Assembly: GCF_030409315.1 (NCBI RefSeq)
Contig: NZ_JAUFPS010000024.1
Span: 71,607-135,606, forward strand
Reading direction: 5' to 3'
Length of the DNA stretch: 64,000 nt
Source: Mucilaginibacter flavus
GTDB lineage: Bacteria; Bacteroidota; Bacteroidia; Sphingobacteriales; Sphingobacteriaceae
Below, in pieces: positions 9,254 through 17,466 of this stretch; position 1 is the stretch's first letter, and each line of letters begins with the position of its first letter. The notes below the pieces were generated by a model. That model was not told the origin of the DNA, did not search any database, and was given only the letters and a program-made list of their open reading frames with translations. Made by a program: the position numbers and the translations under genes.

Positions 9254-9363
9254 ATTATCTTTTTTACCGTTACCGGCAAACAGGAATTAGCACCTTTATA
9301 ACCAGAAGAGTTTACAGGTTGCTAAGACATCATAGGGCCTTTCCCTCAGTCTTTCTTGATAAT
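9254..9363 (-). promoter_or_regulatory. SAM-I riboswitch (S-box)
   Basis: Read on the minus strand, this holds the S-box landmarks in order: the P1 strand ATTATC then AAGA, the P2/kink-turn part GACTGAGGGA, GGCCCTATGATG, TTAGCAACCT, a variable P3, then AAGGTGCTAATTCCTGT, and the closing P1 strand GATAAT. It is about 125 bp upstream of tlpA. SAM-I elements switch genes off when S-adenosylmethionine is plentiful, so tlpA-susCD should be induced under methionine/sulfur shortage. No clear intrinsic terminator was found right after it, so the mode (transcription or translation) is unclear. Confidence 0.88.
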
Positions 9364-9389
9364 TAAAATTAAAGAACTATTTGATGATG

Positions 9390-9434
9390 CAAATATATAA
9401 TAAAATCTACTAAATACATAGACATTATATAATT
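9390..9434 (-). promoter_or_regulatory. Promoter of tlpA-susCD operon with shared upstream motif
   Basis: The complement of 9390-9397 is TATATTTG, a match to the Bacteroidota -7 box TAnnTTTG, and it lies about 27 bp before the SAM riboswitch. Bases 9407-9434 contain, on the plus strand, CTACTAAAT-2-ATAGA-1-ATTATAT-1-ATT. The same 28-bp pattern (24 of 28 identical) is found upstream of the sulfatase promoter (13478-13505) and nowhere else that I saw, so it is a candidate regulator binding site. Confidence 0.6.
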
Positions 9435-9599
9435 TATTTGTCATTTAAGTGAATTGGGATAATACTACACTATCCCCTTGATTTATTAGTAAAAAGTTGG
9501 TTACTGTAAAAGTGGAAATAATGCAAAGCCAGCTTCTGCATCCTGTCTTTCTGAGTTGTAAAATTTCACGAAATCCTGAAGATAAAACGGCATACTAAA

Positions 9600-9885
9600 A
9601 GGATTGTCATCCTGAGTTTGTAAATCCAGGGACTCTGAAAGTGAAATGACAACATCAAAAAATGGGGTCATGCTGAGCCTGTCGAAGCACGCGGGCGAAG
9701 GCCTCTGCGCGCGAGTCTTCGACAGGCTCAGACTGACGACCCTCTTTGTTTTTTACAACTTGTCATGGGTAGCCTGTCGAAGGATAGCGGGCAAAGGCCT
9801 CTACGCGCGCCCTTCGACAAGCTCAGGGTGACAGGCCCTCCGCACCCTAAAAACACAACATGTCACTCTGTTCAGAATGACAACT
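9600..9885. repeat. Cluster of palindromic intergenic repeats
   Basis: Between the formylglycine enzyme gene and the tlpA promoter lie several GTC-(CTGAGCCTGTCGAAG)-like arms in inverted pairs: 9667-9687 with 9717-9737, and 9768-9782 with 9811-9832. The loops also repeat a GCGGGC(G/A)AAGGCCTCT(G/A)CGCGC segment. A smaller pair (TGTCA-TCTG) lies near 9859-9880. Such hairpin repeats are common between Bacteroidota genes and may act as terminators or mRNA ends. They are not evenly spaced and no coding function is apparent. Confidence 0.75.
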
Positions 9886-9902
9886 TTTGTATTATCAACC
9901 AC

Positions 9903-11093
9903 CTATCTATCCGCTACACACCTAAAGCCAAGGTGCTCCATACCGCTGTCTTCGGTACTTTTCATACGGCGGGCTACGCGGTAGCCCGAGCAGTAGCTAT
10001 CATTACAAAGAAAAGAGCCCCCTCTTATTACCCTTTTAATGGCATAAGGCTCATCGGGATCAAAACTTTTAGCCGGGCCGGTTGGATTTTTGACGCCTTC
10101 GGGCCGGCTAATTGTTGAGTAATAATTATTGTTGTAATAATCGGCACACCACTCCCACACGTTGCCGGCCATATCATATAAGCCATAGCCATTGGCAGCA
10201 AAGCTGGAAACCGGTGCCAGGCCGTAGAATTTATCTTTTACGGTATTATTATCCGGAAAATGGCCTTGCCAGGTATTGGCTTTAGCTTTTCCGGCATCAA
10301 CAGGCTCGTTACCCCAGGGGTAAATGTTGTTTTGCAATCCGCCACGGGCCGCCCACTCCCACTCGGCCTCGGTTGGTAAACGTTTGCCTGCCCATTTGCA
10401 GTAAGCCACGGCATCGTACCAGGAAATATGCACCACGGGATATTTTTCTTTTCCCTTAATGCTGCTGCCTGCACCTTGCGGGTGCTTCCAATCGGCCCCG
10501 TTTTTCCAGGTCCACCACTGGCTGTAATCATTCAAATCAACGGCATGTTTAGGCGCGCTGAATACCAGGGATGCCGGTACCAGCATACTATCATCAGGCT
10601 TTGGTGTGCCCGGCGGCACTTGCTTTTTCAGTTCGTTCCAATCAGGCTTTTTCTCGGCGGTGGTTATATAGTTGGTAGCCTTTACAAAGCGGGCAAACTG
10701 TGCATTGGTTACTTCGGTAACATCAATCCAAAAGCCATTTACGGTTACCTTATGTTTAGGGTATTCGTCAGGGCTTGCCTGCTTATTATCGCCCCCCATT
10801 AAAAAAGTTCCCGGTTGAATAAAAACCATGCCTGCATGCGCTGTAGTTGGCGCAGCATTACTTCCCAACACTGCTACCGGCTTACGCGCTAATGAAGGGA
10901 AACGCGCGGGGATATTTGATTCGCAGCAAACGGCCTTTTTTGCCGACAATGAAGGTTTTACTTTAACTATACTACTCGCGGCTGCCGGCTTAGGCTTGCA
11001 TGCCGAAAATTGCAGGCCGAGGCTTATAATTAAAACCCCATAACCCACCCCAAATAGCTTTTTATTGATATTGATTGATAATTCCTTCATCAC
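9903..11093 (-). CDS. Formylglycine-generating enzyme (sulfatase-modifying factor), lipoprotein-type signal
   Basis: 396 residues. A signal peptide ends at FSAC (Cys32), suggesting export and lipid anchoring. The FGE-sulfatase domain spans about 88-396: MVFIQPGTFLMGGD at its start, GKRLPTEAEWEWAARGG in the middle, GLYDMAGNVWEWCADY, and the C-terminal RGGSFLCNDSYC. The two cysteines of that last motif (Cys363 and Cys368) match the catalytic pair of human SUMF1, whereas structural relatives such as GldK/GldJ lack them. It should convert the sulfatase active-site Cys to formylglycine using oxygen. It lies 110 bp after the Cys-type sulfatase gene on the same strand and is almost certainly its partner. 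The lipoprotein signal is unusual and implies modification after export. Confidence 0.88.
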   Translation of the reverse strand: MMKELSININKKLFGVGYGVLIISLGLQFSACKPKPAAASSIVKVKPSLSAKKAVCCESNIPARFPSLARKPVAVLGSNAAPTTAHAGMVFIQPGTFLMGGDNKQASPDEYPKHKVTVNGFWIDVTEVTNAQFARFVKATNYITTAEKKPDWNELKKQVPPGTPKPDDSMLVPASLVFSAPKHAVDLNDYSQWWTWKNGADWKHPQGAGSSIKGKEKYPVVHISWYDAVAYCKWAGKRLPTEAEWEWAARGGLQNNIYPWGNEPVDAGKAKANTWQGHFPDNNTVKDKFYGLAPVSSFAANGYGLYDMAGNVWEWCADYYNNNYYSTISRPEGVKNPTGPAKSFDPDEPYAIKRVIRGGSFLCNDSYCSGYRVARRMKSTEDSGMEHLGFRCVADR

Positions 11094-11203
11094 CGGTTCA
11101 AAATACTTTATTAATTTTTAATTTAACTGATTTAGTTCGATTTTATATCGTGTATAAGTTTAACGATTAAAATACCACCTGGTAACGCTATTATTCCTTT
11201 AGT

Positions 11204-13105
11204 TTATTTTTGACTGCCCGTCGGTGTTGTATCAATCATTGATTGCTGGTTTGATTTGGCAACACTTGATTTTTTGTGGATGCGCTGTTTGAAAACATCG
11301 TCCCAATCAATAAAGGGATAGATATTATTCTTTTTAGCCTGATCGTCAAATACGGCCTGTAGCTCTTTCAATTTTTCGGGGTATTTAGCGGCAAGGTCAA
11401 TACGCTCATTAAAGTCCTTATCTAAATTATACAGTTCCCATTTGTCTTTATTATAGTCCCTGGCTGTATCGGCAATATTGCGCGATGTATTGAAAAAAGC
11501 GGTGTTGTGCAAAGCCTCTGCTTTCCAGCCGTTTTTATAAATTGAGCGGGAACCGAATATGTAGTAATACTGCAAATTATGCCTGCTTGGTGCCGTTGCA
11601 TTATCAAACGAGTACACCAGCGAGGTGCCTTGCAGGGTATCCTGCTTTACTCCTCTTATATATTCGGGCGCTTTAATCCCCAGATACTCAATGGTGGTAG
11701 GCAACAAATCGCTCACGTGGCTGTATTGAGTGCGGATGCCGCCTTTATCTTTAATTCCCTTTGGATAAAATACAATGAGCGGGTTACGGGTACCACCTTC
11801 TGAATTGGCATCCTGTTTCCAGTATTTAAACGGCGTATTCGCGGCCTGCGCCCAGCCTAAAGGATAGTTGGCTTCGGTACCTTCTGGTGTGCCTATCTCG
11901 TCAATTTTGCTCAGGTTATATTTAATGGTTTCGCTTTCTGATTGCGTGTTGGCCAATATCGAGCGGTCGATATCGCCATTCTGCGATCCTTCTTTACTGG
12001 CACCATTATCGCCAATTACTACAAATATCAGGGTATTATCCAGTTGATTGCTTTGTTTCAGGTAGCTTATCAGGCGTTCTGTTTCATGATCGGTATAGGT
12101 AAGGTAACCGGCATATACCTCCATAAAACGGGCATACAGTTTCTTTTCATCGGCCGATAAGGTATTCCAGGCTCTGATACCGGCGTTGCGTGGCGGCAAT
12201 ACCGCGTCTTTAGGGATAATGCCTTTGCGTTTTTGTTCGGCAAATACTTTCTCCCTGAAAACATCCCATCCTTCGTCAAACTTGCCTTTGTACAGGTCGC
12301 TCCACTCTTTTGCTACCTGGTGCGGCGCGTGAGTAGCTCCCGGCGCATAATACAAAAAGAAAGGTTTGTTAGGGGCAACTTTTTGCTGGCGGGTAAGGTA
12401 GCTGATAGCCTTATCGGTGATCTGCTCGCTCAGGTGGCGGCCATCCGGCGTAACATGGGCGTTATCTTCAACCAGGTCGGGTTTGTATTGGTCTGTTTGC
12501 GAACCCAGGAAACCGAAAAAGTGGTCAAAACCTTTACCGCTTGGCCAACGATCAAACGGACCGGCATCGGTAGCGTCCTCATCTGGCGTTAAACCATATT
12601 TACCCACCGCGAAGGTGTTGTACCCGTTTTCACGAAGAATTTCGGCAATGGTGCCTTTATCAGAAGGGATACGACCATCATAACCGGGGAAACCGGCCGA
12701 AAGTATGGTATGCGCGAAGCCCCCCATATGTACATAATGATGATTACGGCCTGTAAGCAGCGAGGCCCTGGTAGGCGCGCAAATAGCCGCTGTATGAAAA
12801 TTGGTGTAACGCAAACCATTGTTGGCCAGGCTATCATAGGTAGGTGTATTGATAACGCCGCCAAACGCGCTGGTTGCTCCAAAACCTACATCATCAAGCA
12901 ATATCCATATTACGTTTGGCGCGCCCTTGGGCGCTTTGACGGGTGCGGGCCACCATTCTTTTGATTCGGCAAGTGTTTTGCCCACTGTACCCTGGTAAGC
13001 CGCCGGCTGCTCATTCTGGGCGAGGGCCGTTACCGATGTTAAGGCCAATAAGGCCGCCGATAACAAAGCAGCCGCCTTGGGGTAATTAGTTTTAGTTGTT
13101 TCCAT
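11204..13105 (-). CDS. Arylsulfatase (Cys-type, AtsA-like)
   Basis: 633 residues with a signal peptide ending TALAQ (residue 30). The N-terminal metal site DD is at 71-72 and the formylglycine signature CAPTRASLLTGR starts at Cys109, so the nucleophile needs modification by an FGE. The later metal residues lie in VIGDNGASKEG. Length and sequence (DVFREKVFAEQKRKGIIPKD and similar) resemble Pseudomonas AtsA-type alkyl/aryl sulfatases rather than polysaccharide exosulfatases. It would free sulfate from organosulfates in the periplasm. The FGE gene follows 110 bp downstream. A small ORF ending in five Cys codons lies upstream, suggesting control by cysteine supply. The exact substrate is unknown. 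Confidence 0.92.
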   Translation of the reverse strand: METTKTNYPKAAALLSAALLALTSVTALAQNEQPAAYQGTVGKTLAESKEWWPAPVKAPKGAPNVIWILLDDVGFGATSAFGGVINTPTYDSLANNGLRYTNFHTAAICAPTRASLLTGRNHHYVHMGGFAHTILSAGFPGYDGRIPSDKGTIAEILRENGYNTFAVGKYGLTPDEDATDAGPFDRWPSGKGFDHFFGFLGSQTDQYKPDLVEDNAHVTPDGRHLSEQITDKAISYLTRQQKVAPNKPFFLYYAPGATHAPHQVAKEWSDLYKGKFDEGWDVFREKVFAEQKRKGIIPKDAVLPPRNAGIRAWNTLSADEKKLYARFMEVYAGYLTYTDHETERLISYLKQSNQLDNTLIFVVIGDNGASKEGSQNGDIDRSILANTQSESETIKYNLSKIDEIGTPEGTEANYPLGWAQAANTPFKYWKQDANSEGGTRNPLIVFYPKGIKDKGGIRTQYSHVSDLLPTTIEYLGIKAPEYIRGVKQDTLQGTSLVYSFDNATAPSRHNLQYYYIFGSRSIYKNGWKAEALHNTAFFNTSRNIADTARDYNKDKWELYNLDKDFNERIDLAAKYPEKLKELQAVFDDQAKKNNIYPFIDWDDVFKQRIHKKSSVAKSNQQSMIDTTPTGSQK

Positions 13106-13345
13106 TTGTTGAGTGTAATTATTATTTGAGCAAGGGAGCAGATAAATTATTCTTTATTTATAGAAATTGGGGGACCTGAGGATGCACTTATATTCAATCC
13201 GCACAGCCATAAAATCCCCCTCAGCGCTGCTGTTAACAGCGCATGTCATTGACTTTTGCTAAAAATGAGTAAAGGATACGATAGGCAAATGTTATAAGCG
13301 GGCTTCTTTAGCCGGTGCTATTACATTAGGCAAATTGCGAGATTG

Positions 13346-13435
13346 TTAACAACAGCAACAACAGCTATTAAACTGCTGGGCATTGTCAAGAGAAGATTTA
13401 TTTAACCCCGGGGTAGGATTTAAAAAAGCGTTCAT
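13346..13435 (-). CDS. Candidate Cys-codon leader peptide (29 aa, ends SCCCCC) upstream of the sulfatase
   Basis: The ORF starts at the ATG at 13435 and ends AGC TGT TGT TGC TGT TGT TAA. It lies about 18 bp after a good -7 box (13454-13461) and 240 bp before the sulfatase start, so it would be the first thing translated on the mRNA. Between it and the sulfatase lie complementary segments (a GCGCTG...CAGCGC hairpin near 13217-13236, and CTGAGGGGGA that can pair with the CCTCAGGTCCCCC segment near 13168-13182), the kind of alternative pairing an attenuator uses. The body of the peptide is unlike the 8385-8483 ORF; only the Cys tail is shared. Function is inferred. Confidence 0.6.
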   Translation of the reverse strand: MNAFLNPTPGLNKSSLDNAQQFNSCCCCC

Positions 13436-13453
13436 TGCATTAATTTTATAGCA

Positions 13454-13505
13454 CAAATATAAAATTATTTTTATAAACTACTAAATCTATAGAAATTATA
13501 TTATT
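13454..13505 (-). promoter_or_regulatory. Promoter of the sulfatase-FGE operon with shared upstream motif
   Basis: The complement of 13454-13461 is TATATTTG (Bacteroidota -7 box). Bases 13478-13505 carry CTACTAAAT-2-ATAGA-1-ATTATAT-1-ATT on the plus strand, differing at only four of 28 positions from the copy at 9407-9434. The predicted transcript would start around 13447, just before the Cys-rich leader ORF. The rest of 13106-13588 has no other gene that I can support. Confidence 0.6.
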
Positions 13506-13588
13506 AATTTAATAAACGTGCGCCTCCTTACTTAAAGCCTTCGCCGATAATGGTTTGAAAAGCGGGGCAACATCATCACTTTATTATT

Positions 13589-14425
13589 TTACGCTACCTT
13601 ATGTTTAATTAGTTTTTGAGGATCAAAGAAGTGATTTAGCGGCCCCTCCCCTTCACCGGTTTTAACATCGTGCCCGGCAACAATAGCCTGGTGCACATAA
13701 GCTTTAGCTTTCTCAATGGCGGTGCAGATGTCATGATTTAAACCAACAAAAGCGGCAATGGCAGATGATAGTGTACAACCCGTACCGTGTGTATTTTGAG
13801 TGCTAACAGCAGCTGATTGGAATATTTTTTTAGCTCCGTTTTTATCAAGGTACAAATCAAACAAATCCGGCCCTTGTAAATGGCCTCCTTTAACCAAAAC
13901 GGCGTTGCATCCGGCTTTTATCATGTGGCGGGCGGCTTCTTGCATGTCGGCAAGGGTATCGATCTTCATTGCCGCCAGTATTTCGGCCTCATTTAAATTG
14001 GGCGTAATCAGCCTCGATATTGGAAACAATTCTTTTTGAAGGGTGACTATTGTATCTTTTTCAATTAAACGGTGGCCGCTGGTTGATACCATTACCGGAT
14101 CAAAAATGACCGGCACCTGTGGGTAATCTTTCACTACTGTAGCTATGGCGAGCGCTAACTCGGCAGAGTGGACCATGCCGATTTTGATTGCCATTGGTTT
14201 AATATCATCCATAACAACCTTAATTTGCTGTTGAACAATAGTTGCCGGTATGCTGTGAATACCTGTTACGCCCAATGTATTTTGCACAGTAATAGCCGTA
14301 ATTGCTGAAGTTCCGTAGCAGCCAAGGGCGCTAAATGTTTTCAAGTCGGCTTGTATGCCCGCGCCGCCGCCGCTATCTGATCCTGCAATGGTAAGCAGGG
14401 CGGTATATTTATATGGAGTGCTCAC
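13589..14425 (-). CDS. thiD: Hydroxymethylpyrimidine/phosphomethylpyrimidine kinase
   Basis: 278 residues of the ribokinase-like ThiD fold. The N-terminal TIAGSDSGGGAGIQADLKTF binds HMP and the C-terminal HGTGCTLSSAIAAF forms the anion hole and catalytic Cys region. It phosphorylates HMP and HMP-P to HMP-PP for coupling by ThiE. It is the last gene of the thiamin operon; its ATG overlaps the thiF stop codon (ATGA), so it is translationally coupled. Cytoplasmic. Nothing odd was seen. Confidence 0.97.
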   Translation of the reverse strand: MSTPYKYTALLTIAGSDSGGGAGIQADLKTFSALGCYGTSAITAITVQNTLGVTGIHSIPATIVQQQIKVVMDDIKPMAIKIGMVHSAELALAIATVVKDYPQVPVIFDPVMVSTSGHRLIEKDTIVTLQKELFPISRLITPNLNEAEILAAMKIDTLADMQEAARHMIKAGCNAVLVKGGHLQGPDLFDLYLDKNGAKKIFQSAAVSTQNTHGTGCTLSSAIAAFVGLNHDICTAIEKAKAYVHQAIVAGHDVKTGEGEGPLNHFFDPQKLIKHKVA

Positions 14426-15474
14426 AAAATCCCTTCTTTTAAGTTAAAAACCTCTCCTTTAAAATGAGGCTTTACTATGTTAACCGCCATTTTACTTCGC
14501 TTACCGGTTTGGCATACAAATACCAGCTTTTTATTTGTAGGAAAGGTTGATATATAGTCATGAAGGTTGTATAGCGATATGTTTATCCCGCCAATATTGT
14601 GATCCTCAAATTCATAATCTTCCCGTACATCAACAAGGTAAACACTGTCGGGAGTTTCAGTTAGCCAGGTATTTAAAACAGCTATGGGAATCTCGTCGTT
14701 TACAATTCCAACAGGCCTTTCCTCCTGTACAGGCAATTGGGATTTGGTTGGCTGTTGTGCCGTAATCTTAAAAACCGTCGTGCTGTTATTAAGCGCGTCA
14801 ATGGTCAATAACCTGCCCGATAGCGTTTCTCCTATCCCACAAACAACCTTAATGGCTTCATTGGCCATATAGGTTCCTATGATGCCTGGCAATACGCCAA
14901 TTACCCCAATCTCCGAACAATTAGGAACCTCATCTTCCGGTGGTGGCTCGGGGAAAACGTCTCTGTAATTGGGTCCGTTTTGATAGTTGAAAACGGATAC
15001 CTGTCCCTCAAACTTAAAAATGGAGCCAAAAACAAGCGGCTTAAGCAAAGCCACGCAGGTATCGTTCACCAGGTATCGGGTAGGGAAATTATCTGAGCCA
15101 TCAATTACAAGATCATATTGTTTAAAAAGTTGAGCAGCATTGTCATTTGTAATCCTTTGCTGGTAAGCAACAATGTTGATAAATGGATTTAGCAAACCCA
15201 GCTTTTGTTTAGCAGTTTTAGCTTTGGGCTTTCCTATGTCGGCAGTTGAGTATAGAATTTGCCGGTGCAGGTTACTTATATCAACCACATCATCGTCGAC
15301 TATGCCAATGGTGCCCACGCCTGCCGCAGCCAAATATTGTAATACCGGACAGCCCAGGCCGCCGGCACCTATCATCAACACTTTGGCTGCCTTTAATTTT
15401 TGCTGCCCTTCCATCCCCAGCTCGGGTAAAATTACCTGGCGGCTGTACCGCTTTAATTCCTCTCGCTCCAACAT
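14422..15474 (-). CDS. thiF: ThiF/MoeB-type adenylyltransferase with C-terminal rhodanese domain
   Basis: 350 residues from the ATG at 15474 (MLEREELKRYSRQVILPE), the usual family start; an upstream ATG inside thiH is rejected. The nucleotide-binding loop is IGAGGLGCP, followed by GTIGIVDDDVVDISNLHRQ. The C-terminal rhodanese domain (about 250-350) ends in the active loop CQTGKRS. It should adenylate the ThiS C-terminus and may also deliver sulfur through the rhodanese Cys. The usual CxxC zinc ligands of this family are not complete: the expected YRCLFPE stretch reads YRDVFPE and only a single Cys (PNCSEIG) follows. It lies between thiH and thiD. ThiF rather than MoeB is inferred from context. 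Confidence 0.9.
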   Translation of the reverse strand: MLEREELKRYSRQVILPELGMEGQQKLKAAKVLMIGAGGLGCPVLQYLAAAGVGTIGIVDDDVVDISNLHRQILYSTADIGKPKAKTAKQKLGLLNPFINIVAYQQRITNDNAAQLFKQYDLVIDGSDNFPTRYLVNDTCVALLKPLVFGSIFKFEGQVSVFNYQNGPNYRDVFPEPPPEDEVPNCSEIGVIGVLPGIIGTYMANEAIKVVCGIGETLSGRLLTIDALNNSTTVFKITAQQPTKSQLPVQEERPVGIVNDEIPIAVLNTWLTETPDSVYLVDVREDYEFEDHNIGGINISLYNLHDYISTFPTNKKLVFVCQTGKRSKMAVNIVKPHFKGEVFNLKEGIL

Positions 15475-15484
15475 AACATATTGT

Positions 15485-16597
15485 TTAGGCCAAACATTTA
15501 TCCCAATCTTTCCATACAGCCTCATAACCCTGGGCGGTTATTACTTTAGCTATTTCGGCCGGACTACGTTCGTCGGATATTTCAAACTGCTCCAACGATT
15601 CCGGCGCAACCACATAACCGCCGGGATTAGTTTTAGAACCAGCGCTGATGGATGTAATACCCAGCTTAATAATATTATCGCGGAAGGCTGGCGATTCGCG
15701 CGTAGAGATTGATAGCTCTACCTCCTCGTTAAATATGCGGTAGGCGCAAATTAGTTGCACCAGTTCACGGTCGCTCATTTCTACTTTGGGCTCAAGGCCC
15801 CCACTAAAAGGGCGTAACCTGGGGAAAGAGAGGCTGTATTTGCTTTGCCAGTATTTTTTTTCGAGGTAACTGAGATGCAGGGCGGTAAAAAAACAATCGG
15901 TGCGCCAATCTTCCAGGCCAATCAATACACCGAGGCCCATTTTATGGATTCCGGCTTTTCCCAGGCGGTCGGGCGTTTCTACCCGGTATTTAAAGTTTGA
16001 TTTTTTGCCTTTTGGGTGATGCTTTTTATAATCTTCCTGGTGATAGGTTTCCTGGTAAACCAATACCGTATTTAAACCATAGGGTGTCAATTGCTCATAA
16101 TCTTCCAGATCCATGGGTTGTATTTCCATAGAGATATGCGCGAAATGCGGGCGGATAAGTTCCAGTACTTTTTTAAAGTAATCGACATGTACGTTTACAT
16201 TATCCTCGCCCGTAACCAGCAATACATGTTCATAGCCCATCGCTTTTATGGCCGCTACCTCCTGCATAAGCTCCATCGGCGAAAGCGTTTTACGCTTCAC
16301 TTTATTATCGTAGCTAAAACCGCAATACGTACAAATATTACTGCACTCGTTTGATAAATAGAGCGGCACATACATTTGCAACACCTTGCCAAAGCGTTTT
16401 AAAGTTAGCTGCTGACTTATCTGCGCCATTTGCTCCAGGTAAGGTGCCGCCGCCGGCGATACCAGGGCCTTAAAATCTTCTAAAGTTCTTTTGGTTGCCG
16501 CTAAAGCCCGCTCCACATCATCGCTTGTTTTAGCGTATATGGAGGCCTTGGTATCGTCCCAATTGTAGGTTTCAAAAATATCGTTAAAGCTATTCAT
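15485..16597 (-). CDS. thiH: 2-iminoacetate synthase (radical SAM tyrosine lyase)
   Basis: 370 residues. The radical SAM cluster motif [10 protein letters not shown] (CX3CX2C) lies at about residues 82-91, and the C-terminal region contains [33 protein letters not shown] (core [12 protein letters not shown]), typical of ThiH. It cleaves tyrosine to dehydroglycine for thiazole formation by ThiG. The start overlaps the thiG stop by 8 bp, as expected for a coupled operon. An oxygen-sensitive cytoplasmic enzyme; ThiH rather than the ThiO oxidase is used here. Confidence 0.97.
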   Translation of the reverse strand: MNSFNDIFETYNWDDTKASIYAKTSDDVERALAATKRTLEDFKALVSPAAAPYLEQMAQISQQLTLKRFGKVLQMYVPLYLSNECSNICTYCGFSYDNKVKRKTLSPMELMQEVAAIKAMGYEHVLLVTGEDNVNVHVDYFKKVLELIRPHFAHISMEIQPMDLEDYEQLTPYGLNTVLVYQETYHQEDYKKHHPKGKKSNFKYRVETPDRLGKAGIHKMGLGVLIGLEDWRTDCFFTALHLSYLEKKYWQSKYSLSFPRLRPFSGGLEPKVEMSDRELVQLICAYRIFNEEVELSISTRESPAFRDNIIKLGITSISAGSKTNPGGYVVAPESLEQFEISDERSPAEIAKVITAQGYEAVWKDWDKCLA

Positions 16598-17357
16598 CTA
16601 AAAACGAGGTTAGTGGACTGCTTGCAACCGCATGCGAAACTGCCGATGCTAATTTTGCCTCAAAAGCCATGCGCCCGGCTTCAACAGCTAATTTAAATGC
16701 CGCGGCCATTTGTATAGGATTGGCTGATATCGCTATCGCCGTATTCACCAACACCGCATCGGCACCAATTTCCATGGCCCAGGCCGCGTCTGATGGTGAA
16801 CCAATACCGGCGTCAACGATAACCGGCACATTGCTCTGGCTAATGATGATCTCCAAAAAATCGATGGTTTTTAAGCCTTTGTTACTACCAATGGGCGACC
16901 CTAAGGGCATTACGGCAGCCGTTCCGACATCTTCCAGCCGTTTGCACAAAACCGGATCGGCATGAATATAGGGAAGTACAATAAAACCCAGTTTAGATAG
17001 TTCTTCAGTAGCCTTTAAGGTTTCTATCGGATCGGGCATCAGGTACTTAGGATCGGGGTGTATTTCCAGTTTTATCCAGTTGGTCTCCAGAGCCTCACGT
17101 GCCAGCTGAGCAGCAAAAACCGCTTCCCTGGCATTACGTACGCCCGATGTATTGGGCAACAAATTGATATGCGGATATTTTAGCCTCATCAACAGATCAT
17201 CCTGATCATTTCTTTTAACATCCACCCGTTTCAATGCTACCGTAACCAACTCCGAGCCCGAAGCCAGTAAAGCTTCTTCCATTAAAACCGAAGAGCTAAA
17301 CTTACCAGTGCCCGTAAACAAGCGCGAGTTGAATATTTTATCTGCTATTTTTAACAT
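16590..17357 (-). CDS. thiG: Thiazole synthase
   Basis: 255 residues from the ATG at 17357 ([20 protein letters not shown]), which gives the normal family length; the ATG 23 codons upstream is unlikely. The Schiff-base lysine lies in [10 protein letters not shown], and [13 protein letters not shown] plus [20 protein letters not shown] form the phosphate site. It joins deoxyxylulose phosphate, dehydroglycine and ThiS-thiocarboxylate sulfur into the thiazole. It is separated from thiE by 109 bp but overlaps thiH. Confidence 0.97.
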   Translation of the reverse strand: MLKIADKIFNSRLFTGTGKFSSSVLMEEALLASGSELVTVALKRVDVKRNDQDDLLMRLKYPHINLLPNTSGVRNAREAVFAAQLAREALETNWIKLEIHPDPKYLMPDPIETLKATEELSKLGFIVLPYIHADPVLCKRLEDVGTAAVMPLGSPIGSNKGLKTIDFLEIIISQSNVPVIVDAGIGSPSDAAWAMEIGADAVLVNTAIAISANPIQMAAAFKLAVEAGRMAFEAKLASAVSHAVASSPLTSFLDE

Positions 17358-17466
17358 TTTGTATTGATTTAAATTTGAGCTAAAAGCAAAAGGCTTAAAG
17401 CTTAAAGCCAATGCTTTGTTTATCAATATGGTTAGTCTGTAATTTGGGGATTATTATTACACTCAA

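Noticed and set aside
9600..9885. CRISPR-like repeat array
   Set aside because: Arms are inverted rather than direct, spacing is uneven and there are only two to three units.
9765..10118. Plus-strand ORF spanning the intergenic repeats and the end of the FGE gene
   Set aside because: It is built from palindromic repeat sequence and the antisense of the catalytic region; no real protein features.
13800..14039. Plus-strand ORF inside thiD
   Set aside because: Antisense to a highly conserved enzyme and has no domain.
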